Assembly (NCBI RefSeq): GCF_034669705.1
Contig: NZ_JAXMOR010000006.1
Coordinates: 62,001-126,000 of the forward strand
Source of the DNA: Marinovum sp034669705
Lineage (GTDB): Bacteria; Pseudomonadota; Alphaproteobacteria; Rhodobacterales; Rhodobacteraceae
Direction of reading: 5' to 3'
DNA length: 64,000 bases
The notes under the pieces are model-generated. The model did not search any database. It saw only the letters and a list, made by a program, of their open reading frames with translations, and was not told where the DNA came from. The position numbers were made by a program, and so were the translations under genes. Of this stretch, positions 43,102 through 52,595 are shown piece by piece (position 1 is the first letter of the stretch; each line of letters starts with the position of its first letter).

Positions 43102-44261
43102 GCCGCGATCCTGTTGTCGTCGATGTGATCCCAGATGATCTCGTACCCAAGGCCCGGAGCCTGCGGCAGCGCGACATAGCCGTCGCCGTCCATCGGATCG
43201 CAGTTGCGTTCCAGGTAGGGGTGCGGCGCGTCATAGTCGACGCCCGGCGCCAGCAGGCCCTTTTCGTACCATTCGGAGGTGTCTTCCGAGGTCGCGCCCA
43301 TGACCTGAAGGTTGCCCCAGCCCGCCATGTGGATTTCGCAGCGCTGGCCGAAAGCCTCGCAGACCACGGCGGTCTTGCGGCAGCCGGTGACACCGCCGCG
43401 GCGGATGTCCATGCGGCTCATGTCCGAGGCGCCTTGCAGGATCCACTCGGCGCGGGTGAAGACGCCCCCGGCGGCGATCTCGGGCGCGAGGATCGGGATC
43501 GACAGCTCGCGGCAGAGGCGGCGATAGCTCTCGACCCGGTATTCCGGCATGGGGTGTTCGAACCAGTAGAAATCCAGCTTCTCCAGTTCGCGGCCGACTT
43601 TGATCGTTTCCTCGATGGTGTGATAGGTGCCCCAGACATCGTACATCAGCACCATGTCGGGACCCACCGCCTCGCGCACCAGGTTGATGGTCTCGATATC
43701 ATGCCGGATGTTGGAGGGGCGACCATTGGTGGGCTGGCCGGTCTCGGGATTCCAGAAGTAATGCGGGTGGATCTTGTAGGCCTTGTAACCCTCCGCCTGA
43801 CAAGCCAGCGCGTGCTCGGCATAGACCTGCGGCTGCCCGATATTGGGATAGGTCGAGGCATAGGCCGGCACCTTGTCGCGCGCCCCGCCCATCAGCTTGT
43901 AGACCGGCAGGCCGGCGTGCCGTCCCGCCAGATCCCAAAGTGCGCAGTCGATCACGCTTTGCGCCACCTCGGGGATGTTGCGGACCCACATCCATTTCCA
44001 GATCAGCTCGCGGTCCAGCGGATCGGCCCCGAGGATCATGTCGCGCACCTGGCCTTCGATCAGCCGCTGTTCGTCAGGGCTCATGCCGTCCTGATCCCCG
44101 TGCTTGCCACCGCCGAGGAAATAGCCGGTGAGGCCTTCGTCGGTGTCGATGCAGGTGATTGTCTGGTGCACCTCGGCCTTGGGTTTCAAGCGCGCATGGC
44201 CGATATCCCAGCGGTCCGCATGGGTGCGGAAGCGGATCACCCGAACGTCGGTGATCTTCAT
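43098..44261 (-). CDS. enolase-superfamily sugar acid dehydratase (mandelate racemase type)
   Basis: 387 residues. Metal ligands Asp208, Glu235 and Glu261 and the general base His311 (with Asp285 as dyad) are present. The KxK motif of the racemase subgroup reads Lys163-Ile-His165, so the second lysine is a histidine. Predicted to dehydrate an aldonate to a 2-keto-3-deoxy acid. It differs from the second enolase-family gene in this operon, so the two may serve two sugar acids or two epimers. Confidence 0.87.
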   Translation of the reverse strand: MKITDVRVIRFRTHADRWDIGHARLKPKAEVHQTITCIDTDEGLTGYFLGGGKHGDQDGMSPDEQRLIEGQVRDMILGADPLDRELIWKWMWVRNIPEVAQSVIDCALWDLAGRHAGLPVYKLMGGARDKVPAYASTYPNIGQPQVYAEHALACQAEGYKAYKIHPHYFWNPETGQPTNGRPSNIRHDIETINLVREAVGPDMVLMYDVWGTYHTIEETIKVGRELEKLDFYWFEHPMPEYRVESYRRLCRELSIPILAPEIAAGGVFTRAEWILQGASDMSRMDIRRGGVTGCRKTAVVCEAFGQRCEIHMAGWGNLQVMGATSEDTSEWYEKGLLAPGVDYDAPHPYLERNCDPMDGDGYVALPQAPGLGYEIIWDHIDDNRIAA

Positions 44262-45322
44262 TGCCGGGCCTCGGAAAGGCTCAGTTCGCTCTCGCGGTCA
44301 AAGGCATGCAGTTTGCCGGGCGTGACGGTGAAATGCACCAGGTCGCCCGGTGCCTGCGTGACACGCTCGCGGGTGGTCATGATGATCGAGGCCTCGCCGG
44401 TGCGCAGGGTCAGCTGGGTCTCTGCGCCGGTCGGCTCGATCAATGCAACCTTGGCGGGGATGCCGGTGTCGGACAGGCGGATGTCCTCGGGGCGGAACCC
44501 GGCGGTGACGTGCTGGCCGTGGCTGAGCGGGGCAGGGGCCGCGCCCAAGGGTTTGCCGTCCTCGGTCTCCAGTATCGCGCCGTTCGCGCGGGCGGGGATG
44601 AAGTTCATCGACGGCGAGCCGATGAAACCCGCGACAAAGACGCTGGCGGGGTTGTCGTAAAGCTCCAGCGGGGTGCCGATCTGCTCGACATGGCCACCGC
44701 GCATGACGACGATCCGGTCGGCCATGGTCATGGCTTCGATCTGGTCGTGGGTGACATAGATCGTGGTGGTCTTCAGCCGCTGGTGCAATTCCTTAATCTC
44801 GGACCGCATCTGCACCCGCAGCTTGGCGTCCAGATTGGACAGCGGTTCATCGAACAGGAACACCTTGGGGTCACGCACGATGGCCCGGCCCATCGCCACC
44901 CGCTGACGCTGACCGCCCGAAAGCTGGCGGGGATAGCGGTCGAGCAGCGGCGTCAGGTCGAGGATCTCGGCGGCGGCATTCACCTTGCGGTCAATCTCGG
45001 ACTTCGGCTGCTTGGCCAGCCGTAGCGAAAACGCCATGTTCTTGGCGACGCTCATATGCGGGTAGAGCGCGTAGTTCTGGAACACCATGGCAATGTCGCG
45101 GTCCTTGGGAACCAGCGTATTGATCACCGTGTCGTCGATGGCGATATCGCCGCCCGAGATGGTTTCCAATCCGGCGATCGAGCGCAGCAAGGTGGACTTG
45201 CCACAGCCCGACGGCCCGACCAACACGGTGAACTCACCGTCGCGAATGTCGAGGTCGATGCCGTGCAACACTTCGACGGCGCCATAGGATTTGCGGATGT
45301 TTCTGAGTGCGACAGAGCCCAT
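44258..45322 (-). CDS. sugar ABC transporter ATPase (UgpC/MalK type)
   Basis: 354-residue ATPase with Walker A GPSGCGKST, LSGGQRQRVAMGRA, VFLFDEPLSNLD and a TOBE regulatory domain with GFRPEDIRL. The start at 45322 is where family similarity begins. It energises the permease pair and binding protein encoded upstream in the same operon, although two enzyme genes are interleaved. Confidence 0.92.
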   Translation of the reverse strand: MGSVALRNIRKSYGAVEVLHGIDLDIRDGEFTVLVGPSGCGKSTLLRSIAGLETISGGDIAIDDTVINTLVPKDRDIAMVFQNYALYPHMSVAKNMAFSLRLAKQPKSEIDRKVNAAAEILDLTPLLDRYPRQLSGGQRQRVAMGRAIVRDPKVFLFDEPLSNLDAKLRVQMRSEIKELHQRLKTTTIYVTHDQIEAMTMADRIVVMRGGHVEQIGTPLELYDNPASVFVAGFIGSPSMNFIPARANGAILETEDGKPLGAAPAPLSHGQHVTAGFRPEDIRLSDTGIPAKVALIEPTGAETQLTLRTGEASIIMTTRERVTQAPGDLVHFTVTPGKLHAFDRESELSLSEARQ

Positions 45323-45326
45323 GGGT

Positions 45327-46481
45327 CTATCCTTCCTTGGTTTGAATGGCGGCGGGGCCGAAGGCCTCCTGCACATGCGCGGGCGGGCGATTGCCCTTTG
45401 GATCGCGGGGAACGGCGACACGGCCGGTGGAAAGGTCGGGACGCGGGGCCATCAGCTCGTAAAGCGGCGAGGTTTCGCCCCGGTCGACGCATTCGACCAG
45501 CGCGTCGGTTTGACGGGCAGCGGCAAGGGCCAGAGACCAGGGCTGCTCGCAGGTGTTGTGCAGGATCACCGGAACCTGCGCCGCCTCGGCCATGTCGAGG
45601 ATGCGCAGCGCCTCGGTGATGCCGCCCGCCCAGGCCACGTCCGGTTGCAGCACGCCCACCACGCCCGAGCGCAAGAGGTCGGCGCAGTCGGCGCGGGAAA
45701 AGGCGAAGTTGCCGAGCGCGAGGTCGATGGACGGGTCCATCTCGCGGCGGATTTTCTGCAAGCCTTCGATGTCCTGCGGCGGGATCGGATCCTCGATCCA
45801 CTTGACGCTCAGATCGGCCACGCCTTCGGCAAACCGCAGGGTGTAGTCCGCATCCCACGCCAGAAAGCTGTCGATCATGATCGGCACATCAGGACCCGCG
45901 GCCTCGGCAAAGCGCTGCATCAGCGCGATATTGGCCTGCAGCCCCTCGTCGCCCGACTCCGGGCCGTATGGCGCGGCAGCTTTCAGCCCGTGAAACGGCC
46001 CACCGGAAAAAGCCTCGGGACGCGGAGTGGTCATGTAGACCGGGAGGCTGTCTACCCCCGCGCCGCCGAGGGTCTCCACCAGCGGCTGGCGGGCCGCCTT
46101 GGAGGTCAGGTCCCAGAAAGCGATATCGACACCCGCCACCGCCATCATGGCAAAGCCCGAGCGGTCATTGGGCAAGAGCGATGCCGCCATCTGGTCGTTC
46201 AGCAGCGCGAGATCACCGATGTCCTCGCCCACCAGCAGCCGCGAGAGGTGCTGGTTGACGATCATCTCGACGATCTCGCCGCCATTGGTGCAGCCCCAGC
46301 CGGTGCTGCCGTCCTCGCCCGTCACCCGGACGAAGACCTTTTTCGTGGGCCACATCCAGCTCGCGCGTTGCTCGGCAAAGCGCGGAAAGCGGGACATGGG
46401 AGACGCCACGCGAGAGGTCTGCAGCTTCTGGCTGTTGAAGCCGCAATCCACGGCCCGCGCGGTGAGGGAGGTGATCCTCAT
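45327..46481 (-). CDS. L-rhamnonate dehydratase-like enolase-superfamily protein
   Basis: 384 residues, closest in pattern to L-rhamnonate dehydratase: ASPMSRFPRFAEQRASW, the STGWGCTNGGEI turn and the YGPESGDEGLQANIALM segment follow that family. Metal ligands Asp204 and Glu230 and the base His308 (with Asp281) are present, but the third ligand position is Asn258 instead of Glu. Asn at this position is known in glucarate dehydratase, so activity is still plausible. Overlaps the permease gene upstream by 4 bases. Confidence 0.85.
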   Translation of the reverse strand: MRITSLTARAVDCGFNSQKLQTSRVASPMSRFPRFAEQRASWMWPTKKVFVRVTGEDGSTGWGCTNGGEIVEMIVNQHLSRLLVGEDIGDLALLNDQMAASLLPNDRSGFAMMAVAGVDIAFWDLTSKAARQPLVETLGGAGVDSLPVYMTTPRPEAFSGGPFHGLKAAAPYGPESGDEGLQANIALMQRFAEAAGPDVPIMIDSFLAWDADYTLRFAEGVADLSVKWIEDPIPPQDIEGLQKIRREMDPSIDLALGNFAFSRADCADLLRSGVVGVLQPDVAWAGGITEALRILDMAEAAQVPVILHNTCEQPWSLALAAARQTDALVECVDRGETSPLYELMAPRPDLSTGRVAVPRDPKGNRPPAHVQEAFGPAAIQTKEG

Positions 46482-47335
46482 CCCTTCACCGCCCCCGCCA
46501 GCAGACCGCGGGTGAAGTAGCGCTGGCCGAAGAAGAACACCAACATGATCGGCAAAGCGACGATGGTCGCGGCGGCGCCGACATACTGGAACTCCAGCGT
46601 GAAGAGCTCGACAAAGCTTGCCAGACCAATGGTCACGGTCTTGTTCTCATTGGATTCCAGCAGGATCGAGGCGAAGGCGAACTCCGACCAAGCACCGACG
46701 AAATGCCACATCGAGGCGGTGATCAGCGCCGGCGTCGCCAGCGGCAGCACCACCATCACCATCGATTGCAGCCGGCTCGCGCCGTCGATCATGGCGCTTT
46801 CTTCCAGCTCCTTCGGGATCTCGCGCAACGACGACGCGATGATCCAGGTCGCGAATGGCAGGCCGAAGGCGGAGTAGAGCAGCACGAGACCGATGAGGCT
46901 GTCCTGCAGACCGATCATCGACATCAGCCGGTAGGTCGGCAGCAAGAGCGCCGCGCCCTGGAACATCCGCGAGATCAGCAGCCCACCGAGGATCAGGTCA
47001 CGCCCCGGAAAGTTCAGCCGGGCAAAGGCGTAGCCCGCCAGCGTGCCGAAGACCAGGACGATCACGGTCGAGCTGATGGCGATAAAGAAGCTGTTGCCGA
47101 TCAGTTGCGGCCAGTCCAACAACTGCCCCTTCTGGTGCGTCGGCGAGAACAGCGCCTTGTAGGCCTCCAGAGTGGGCGATTCCGGCCAGAACGAGATCGG
47201 CAATTGCGCCAGCTCGGCCTGTGTCTTGAACGACGCGAGGAACAGCCAGAACACCGGGAACAGCACGTAGAGCGAGATCACCAGGCCGACAAAGCCCAAG
47301 AAGATCCAGTAGAGGGTGCGGGGTTGCTCGTTCAT
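46478..47335 (-). CDS. sugar ABC transporter permease (MalG type)
   Basis: 285-residue permease, six helices, coupling loop with LEESAMIDGASRLQSMVMVVLP. Start at 47335 overlaps the MalF-type stop (ATGA). Works with the MalF-type subunit, the ATPase at 44258-45322 and the Tat-exported receptor. Confidence 0.92.
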   Translation of the reverse strand: MNEQPRTLYWIFLGFVGLVISLYVLFPVFWLFLASFKTQAELAQLPISFWPESPTLEAYKALFSPTHQKGQLLDWPQLIGNSFFIAISSTVIVLVFGTLAGYAFARLNFPGRDLILGGLLISRMFQGAALLLPTYRLMSMIGLQDSLIGLVLLYSAFGLPFATWIIASSLREIPKELEESAMIDGASRLQSMVMVVLPLATPALITASMWHFVGAWSEFAFASILLESNENKTVTIGLASFVELFTLEFQYVGAAATIVALPIMLVFFFGQRYFTRGLLAGAVKG

Positions 47336-48216
47336 TTCTGACCCTCCGATGCCCAGGAGCGGCGGTTGATGTAGAGATAGAGCGCCACGATCGAGGCCAG
47401 CATGACAAGGTTGATCACCGACATGGCCGAGGCGACGCCCCAGTTGAAGAACTCGAAGCTCTGTTGATAGATGTAGGTTGCCATGATCTGGCTCGCGTTG
47501 GCGGGTCCGCCGCCGGTCATGATCCATGGCAGGGCAAACTCGGCGGTGATCCAGATCATCGAGATCACGGTCACGGCGGTCAGCGAGAACGCGATATTGG
47601 GCAGCGTGACGAAACGGAACCGCTCGACGGCATTGGCGCCGTCCATGCGTGCGGCCTCCATCTGGTCATCCGGCACCGCGCGGATCGCGGCACAGAGGAT
47701 CAGCGCCACCAGCGGCATTTTGCGCCAGATCAGCACCACCACCAGCATCCACATCACCAGATCGGGATCGCCCATGAACGAAATGGTGCCCTCGGTCAGC
47801 CCGCTTTGTTGCAGGGTCTGGCCGATGATGCCGACCTGTCCGTGCAGCATCCATTTCCACGCCATGGCCGTCACCACGTCGGGCAGCACCCAGGGCAGCA
47901 GGATCAGCGCCCGGAGCCAGCCGGTCATCCGGCTGTCGATGGCAAGGTAGGTGCCGACCGCCAGCCCCACGGTGACACAGAGGAACGTGCCCCCGAGGAT
48001 CCAGATCGCGGTGTTCTTCAGCACCAGCCCGAAGACCGGATCTGCGGCCAGCGCCTTGAAGTTTCCAAGGGTGCCGAAGCCGCGCTCCATCCCCATCACC
48101 ACCTGGGTGAGGCTGAGCGTGGCCACGTTGTAAGTGGGCCCGACGACAAACGCCACGACGGCGGCGACAACAGGCAATATCAAGGCATATGCCAGAAAAC
48201 GATCGCTTCGCAGCAT
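47332..48216 (-). CDS. sugar ABC transporter permease (MalF type)
   Basis: 294-residue permease with the coupling loop MEAARMDGANAVERFRFVTLP. Start 48216 is chosen because AAGGAGGG sits 7 bases upstream; an ATG at 48237 would add seven residues over that ribosome-binding site. 45 bases separate it from the receptor gene. Confidence 0.91.
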   Translation of the reverse strand: MLRSDRFLAYALILPVVAAVVAFVVGPTYNVATLSLTQVVMGMERGFGTLGNFKALAADPVFGLVLKNTAIWILGGTFLCVTVGLAVGTYLAIDSRMTGWLRALILLPWVLPDVVTAMAWKWMLHGQVGIIGQTLQQSGLTEGTISFMGDPDLVMWMLVVVLIWRKMPLVALILCAAIRAVPDDQMEAARMDGANAVERFRFVTLPNIAFSLTAVTVISMIWITAEFALPWIMTGGGPANASQIMATYIYQQSFEFFNWGVASAMSVINLVMLASIVALYLYINRRSWASEGQK

Positions 48217-48261
48217 CGTCAGGCCCTCCTTATTCATTCAGTCTTTTCAGTTAGCTACGGC

Positions 48262-49578
48262 TCAGCCGCGGATCAGGTCGATCTGGCCTTGCGCGGCGGC
48301 AGTTGCCTCATCGAGGGCTTCCTGCGGCGTCTTCTGCCCCAGAACCGCCTGCTGGATCGCAGTGCCGAGCGCCGACTCGATGGCCGAGACGCCGATGAAC
48401 CGCGGCATCGGGGCGCCGCCCTTGAACAGCGTGTCTGCCTCGTAGGCCTTGACCCAGTTCGGCCACGCCTCTTTCAACTCGGCATTGTCCCAAGCGGCCT
48501 TGCCGGCGGGGATGCGGGCGATCTCGGGTTGGCCGCCCCAGACCTCGAGCTGCGCGTCCTGCGACCAGAAATCGACATAGGCTGCCGCCGCTTCGGGGTT
48601 TTTCGACCGCGAGGAAACCATCAGCATCGCGGTGCCGTCCATGATCGCGCTCACCGGCTCATAGCTGCCCGAGGGCGTCTCGGGCTTGGGCATCGGCACG
48701 CCGGTCCAGCGCACGTCCTCGTTCACACCCCAGGGCGTGTTGAGCCACGACAGCCCGATCCACATCGCCGAACGGCCCTGGCCGAAAAGCTGTGCGGTGT
48801 CGCGGAAGAAGGTCTCGGTCAGCGAGGTGGCGGCGGGGGTCGAGCCGTCGTTGATCAGATCGACGTAGAACTGCAGCGCATCGACGACGCCGGGGTCGTT
48901 CAGCGTGACCTGTCCGGTCTCCTCGTCGAAGATGCGGCCGCCGTTGGCATAGGCGAGGCCTTCAAAGATGTTGATGTCGACCGGCGCGGTGGTGACCGGG
49001 AAGGCAATGCCGGGGCGGTCTGGCTTGGTCATCGCCTTGGCGTATTCGCGGACCTCGTCCCAGGTCTCTGGCGGGCGGTCGAACCCGGCCTCTTCCAGCG
49101 CGTCGAGGTTGATCGCCAGGAAGCTCGCCATGTCCACATAGGTCGGCAGGGCATAGAGCTTGCCGTCGTGCATGCCCGATTCGTAGACCTCGGGAACGAT
49201 GCGCTCCTTCCATCCGGCCAGCTTGTCGCCGGCGATGTCATCGAGCGGCTGGATCATGCCGAACCCGGCGAATTCGGGGATGTCCTGGCCGAAAGCGATG
49301 ATCACGTCGGCGAGGCGGTTGGTCTGGAAGCCTGCGAGGATTTTCTGACGGCGGATCTGGCCGTTGAAATAGGAATACTTCAGGTCGATGTCCGGGTTGG
49401 CCTCGGTAAAGGCGTCATTGCGCTGCGCCCAGGTTTCGACCTCTTGCGGCGTGCCGCCGAACTTCCAGACCGAGATCTCGCCGCTGGCGGCAAACGCCGG
49501 GCTGCCCGGCAGAAACGTCGCCGCGCCCACGGCGGCAGTGGTGCCCAGGAACCTGCGGCGGCTGATTGAATTCGACAT
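48262..49578 (-). CDS. sugar ABC transporter substrate-binding protein, Tat-exported
   Basis: 438-residue family 1 solute receptor. The twin-arginine signal SRRRFLGTTAA leads to cleavage near AFA-ASG (about 31). Binding-fold segments include ISVWKFGGTPQ and GLAYANGG. Start 49578 follows GGGAGGAT. First gene of the nine-gene deoxysugar operon, directly after the divergent operator region. Confidence 0.91.
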   Translation of the reverse strand: MSNSISRRRFLGTTAAVGAATFLPGSPAFAASGEISVWKFGGTPQEVETWAQRNDAFTEANPDIDLKYSYFNGQIRRQKILAGFQTNRLADVIIAFGQDIPEFAGFGMIQPLDDIAGDKLAGWKERIVPEVYESGMHDGKLYALPTYVDMASFLAINLDALEEAGFDRPPETWDEVREYAKAMTKPDRPGIAFPVTTAPVDINIFEGLAYANGGRIFDEETGQVTLNDPGVVDALQFYVDLINDGSTPAATSLTETFFRDTAQLFGQGRSAMWIGLSWLNTPWGVNEDVRWTGVPMPKPETPSGSYEPVSAIMDGTAMLMVSSRSKNPEAAAAYVDFWSQDAQLEVWGGQPEIARIPAGKAAWDNAELKEAWPNWVKAYEADTLFKGGAPMPRFIGVSAIESALGTAIQQAVLGQKTPQEALDEATAAAQGQIDLIRG

Positions 49579-49620
49579 AATATCCTCCCTTTCGTGACCC
49601 GCGGTGTGCGGAAGCATGAA

Positions 49621-49679
49621 TGACATACGAACATCATTTCATGTTGACGGACGTTAGGGGCAATGATACTCGTATGTCA
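49621..49679. promoter_or_regulatory. divergent operator region with 10-base inverted repeat
   Basis: Perfect arms TGACATACGA (49621-49630) and TCGTATGTCA (49670-49679), 39 bases apart, with AACAT/ATGTT arms (49630-49645) between them. The outer right arm contains TTGACA on the minus strand, a good -35 box for the sugar operon; TTGACG at 49644 could serve the regulator. A LacI protein binding both arms would cover both promoters. Confidence 0.6.
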
Positions 49680-49768
49680 ACGGAAATTTTGCAGCATTGC
49701 TTTCGCCGACGGCCTCGCGCAGGTTCGGCCAGGAACGCAAAGGGCAGGATGCCGAAAGGAGGCCGTGA

Positions 49769-50788
49769 ATGGCGCAGGGTGACAACAGGAAGGTGACGCT
49801 CAAGGACGTCTCGAAGGCCTCGGGGCTGTCGCTGATCACCGTGTCGCGCGCGCTGCGCCAGCCCGAGACGGTGCATGCCGACACGCGGGCCAGGATCCAG
49901 CGCACCATCGATGAGATCGGCTATATCCCCAACCTCACCGCGCGCTCGCTGGTGTCGCAGCGGTCCGACATGATCGGCGTGGTCGTGCCGATCCTCGCGA
50001 GCTCCTTGTTTGCCGATTTCGCCCAAGGGGTCAGCCGGGTGCTGGAACCCGAGAAGCAGCAGATGCTGCTCGCGGTCTCCGACTGGTCGCCGCAAAAGGA
50101 AGAGGAGGCGGTGCGCACCTTCATCGCCCGGCAGGCCGACGCGATCATCGTCACCGGCTTTTCCCACAGCGACACGACCCGCAAGCTGCTGGGCAAGTTC
50201 TCCGGCCCCGTGGTCGAGGCCTGGAACCTGCGCGACAGCGTGATCGACAGCGCCGTGGGGTTCGACAACTATGCCGCCGCGGTCGAGATGACCCGTTATC
50301 TGATTGGCCGCGGCTATCAGGATATCGTCATGGTCGGCGGCGCCTCGCATCACAACGACCAGGCCGAGGACCGGACCCGCGGCTTCGTCGACGCCATGCG
50401 CGGCGCGGGACGCAGCGTGACCCAAGACACCATCGTCGAGTTCGACAACCCGGCCACCATCGAGGGCGGCGTGGCGCTGATCCAGCAGCTGCTGGGGCGC
50501 AAGCGCAAACCGGATGCGATCTTCTTCCTCGCGGAATTGCCCGCGCACGGCGCGATGCTCTGGTGCATGTCAAACGGCGTCAGCGTACCGGGCGACGTGG
50601 CCATAGCGGGCTTCGGCGACCTCAGCCTCTCGGCGCTTCTGCCGGTGCCGATGACCACGGTCCAGATCAAGGGCCGCGACATCGGCGAACGTTCGGCCAG
50701 CCTGGTGATGGACCGGCTCGAGGGCCGGGCAGACAGCGCCGCCAGCCATGACATCGGCTATCACCTTCAAATCAGGGAAAGCACATGA
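49769..50788 (+). CDS. LacI-family transcriptional regulator
   Basis: 339 residues, helix-turn-helix LKDVSKASGLSLITVSRALRQP and a sugar-binding domain of the periplasmic-binding-protein fold (GntR/GalR-like). GGAGG precedes ATG 49769. Divergent from the nine-gene uptake/catabolic operon and first gene of a rightward operon of three enzymes, so it most likely controls both. Overlaps the next gene by 4 bases. Confidence 0.9.
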   Translation: MAQGDNRKVTLKDVSKASGLSLITVSRALRQPETVHADTRARIQRTIDEIGYIPNLTARSLVSQRSDMIGVVVPILASSLFADFAQGVSRVLEPEKQQMLLAVSDWSPQKEEEAVRTFIARQADAIIVTGFSHSDTTRKLLGKFSGPVVEAWNLRDSVIDSAVGFDNYAAAVEMTRYLIGRGYQDIVMVGGASHHNDQAEDRTRGFVDAMRGAGRSVTQDTIVEFDNPATIEGGVALIQQLLGRKRKPDAIFFLAELPAHGAMLWCMSNGVSVPGDVAIAGFGDLSLSALLPVPMTTVQIKGRDIGERSASLVMDRLEGRADSAASHDIGYHLQIREST

Positions 50789-51858
50789 CTTCATCCAACG
50801 GTCCCGTCCGGGCCGCCATCATCGGTGCCGGCCATTTCGCCTATCGCATGCATATCCCCGTCCTGGCGGTGCGCGAGGAAGTGGTGCTTGATTCCGTCTG
50901 CCGCCTCGGCCGCGAGGAGCTGGACCTGATTGCCAAGGAATTCGGCTTCGCCTTCGCCACCGAGGACTGGCGCGAGGTGCTCGACCGCGACATCGACATC
51001 GCGGTGATCTCCTCGCCGCACAACCTGCATTACGAGCAGGCCAAGGCCTTCCTTGAAAAGGGCTGTCACGTGCTGGTCGAAAAGCCGATGTGCCTCGATC
51101 CCGGCGAGGCCTGGGACCTCGTGCAAGTGGCCGAACGCGCGGGGCGCGAGCTGCTGGTGGCCTATGGCTGGAACTACAAGCCCGGCCTCGGCGAGATGCG
51201 TGAGATGGTGAGCGAGATCGGTGAGATCGAACACGTCGTCTGCCACATGGCGTCTTTCACCCGCAGCATCTTCTCCGGCGGCACCCTGTCGAACTGGAAC
51301 CACATCGCCATCCAGCCCGACCGCAGCACATGGGAGGCCCCCGATCAGGGCGGCGGCTATGCGTACGGCCAGCTGTCGCACGCGCTCGGCATCCTCTACT
51401 GGCTGACCGACCTGCGCGCTGCCTCGGTCCGCTCGATGCTGTTCGACGCGCCCTCGACCATCGACCTGCACGACGCCGCCGCCGTTCGGTTCCAGAACGG
51501 CGCGACCGGTGTCTTCTCGGGCAGTTGCGGGGTTCCCAACGGCCACGGCTTCGAGGTCGATATTCGCGTCTACGGCAGCAAGGGCTCTGTCCTGCTGGAT
51601 ATCGAAACCGAACGGCTGGTGCTCAAGCTCCCCGATGGCGAGACCCGCGAAGCGCAAGTGCCGCAGGGCGCATGGAAATACAGCTGCGAGGGCCCGGCCG
51701 ACCGGTTGGTCGATATCGCGCTGGGCCAGGGCCGCAACGAAAGCCCCGGCGAGGTCGGCGCCCGCGCCGTCGAAACCCTTCACGCCATCGTCGCCTCGGG
51801 CAAGGCCCAGGGCGCGGAACAGACAATCACCCAAGACCAGAAGGCAGCCGCAGAATGA
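50785..51858 (+). CDS. Gfo/Idh/MocA-family oxidoreductase
   Basis: 357 residues: N-terminal Rossmann fold (GAGHFAYRMHIPVL) and the VEKPM motif containing the catalytic lysine of the family. Typical role is oxidation of a sugar or inositol hydroxyl with NAD(P). It could be the sugar-1-dehydrogenase or a side-chain epimerase step. Stop overlaps the SDR start (ATGA). Confidence 0.88.
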   Translation: MTSSNGPVRAAIIGAGHFAYRMHIPVLAVREEVVLDSVCRLGREELDLIAKEFGFAFATEDWREVLDRDIDIAVISSPHNLHYEQAKAFLEKGCHVLVEKPMCLDPGEAWDLVQVAERAGRELLVAYGWNYKPGLGEMREMVSEIGEIEHVVCHMASFTRSIFSGGTLSNWNHIAIQPDRSTWEAPDQGGGYAYGQLSHALGILYWLTDLRAASVRSMLFDAPSTIDLHDAAAVRFQNGATGVFSGSCGVPNGHGFEVDIRVYGSKGSVLLDIETERLVLKLPDGETREAQVPQGAWKYSCEGPADRLVDIALGQGRNESPGEVGARAVETLHAIVASGKAQGAEQTITQDQKAAAE

Positions 51859-52595
51859 CAGATTTTACCAACCAGACCGCCATCGTCACCGGGGGCGCAC
51901 AGGGCATCGGCCGCGCCGTCGCCAACCGCCTCGCCAAGGGCGGCGCGCGCGTCGCTATCTGGGACCGCGACAAGACCTTGGGCGACAGTGCCGCAGATGA
52001 GATCGGCGGCGGCGCCTTCGCCTGCGCGGTTGACGTCTCGGACTGGGCCAGCGTCGAAGCGGCGATGAAGACCACGCTCGACACCACGGGCCGCGCCGAC
52101 ATCCTGGTGAACTCCGCCGGCATCGCGGGCTCGAACGGGCCACTGGCCGACTACCCGGTCGAGGAATTCCGCCAGATCACCGAGATCAACCTCTTGGGCA
52201 CCTTCCACGTCAACCGCGCGGTGGTGCCGTCGATGACCGACCAAGGCTATGGCCGCATCGTCAACATCGCCTCGGTCGCGGGCAAGGAGGGCAACCCTAA
52301 CGCCAGCGCCTACTCCGCGTCAAAGGCGGGCGTGATCGGGCTGACCAAGTCGCTGGGCAAGGAACTCGCCGACAAGGACATCGCGGTGAACTGCGTGACA
52401 CCTGCAGCCGCACGCACGCGGATTTTCGATCAGATGAAACAGGAGCACATCGACTACATGCTGTCGAAGATCCCGCGCGGACGGTTCCTGGAGCTTGACG
52501 AGGCGGCGGCGATGATCGCCTGGCTCTGCTCGAAGGAGAACAGCTTTACCACCGCCTCGGTCTTCGACCTGTCGGGCGGCCGGGCGACCTATTGA
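51855..52595 (+). CDS. short-chain dehydrogenase/reductase
   Basis: 246-residue classical SDR: TGGAQGIG cofactor motif, NSAG, catalytic Ser in NIASVAG and YSASK. Resembles dehydrogenases of L-fucose/L-rhamnose pathways, which either oxidise the free sugar to the lactone or a 2-keto-3-deoxy acid to the diketo acid later cleaved by the FAH-family enzyme. ATG 51855 overlaps the previous stop, and its own stop overlaps the next ATG. Confidence 0.9.
   Translation: MTDFTNQTAIVTGGAQGIGRAVANRLAKGGARVAIWDRDKTLGDSAADEIGGGAFACAVDVSDWASVEAAMKTTLDTTGRADILVNSAGIAGSNGPLADYPVEEFRQITEINLLGTFHVNRAVVPSMTDQGYGRIVNIASVAGKEGNPNASAYSASKAGVIGLTKSLGKELADKDIAVNCVTPAAARTRIFDQMKQEHIDYMLSKIPRGRFLELDEAAAMIAWLCSKENSFTTASVFDLSGGRATY

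Noticed and set aside
47464..49569. Open frame of about 700 codons on the plus strand opposite the sugar ABC genes
   Set aside because: Opposite to well-conserved transporter genes and without any recognisable domain.
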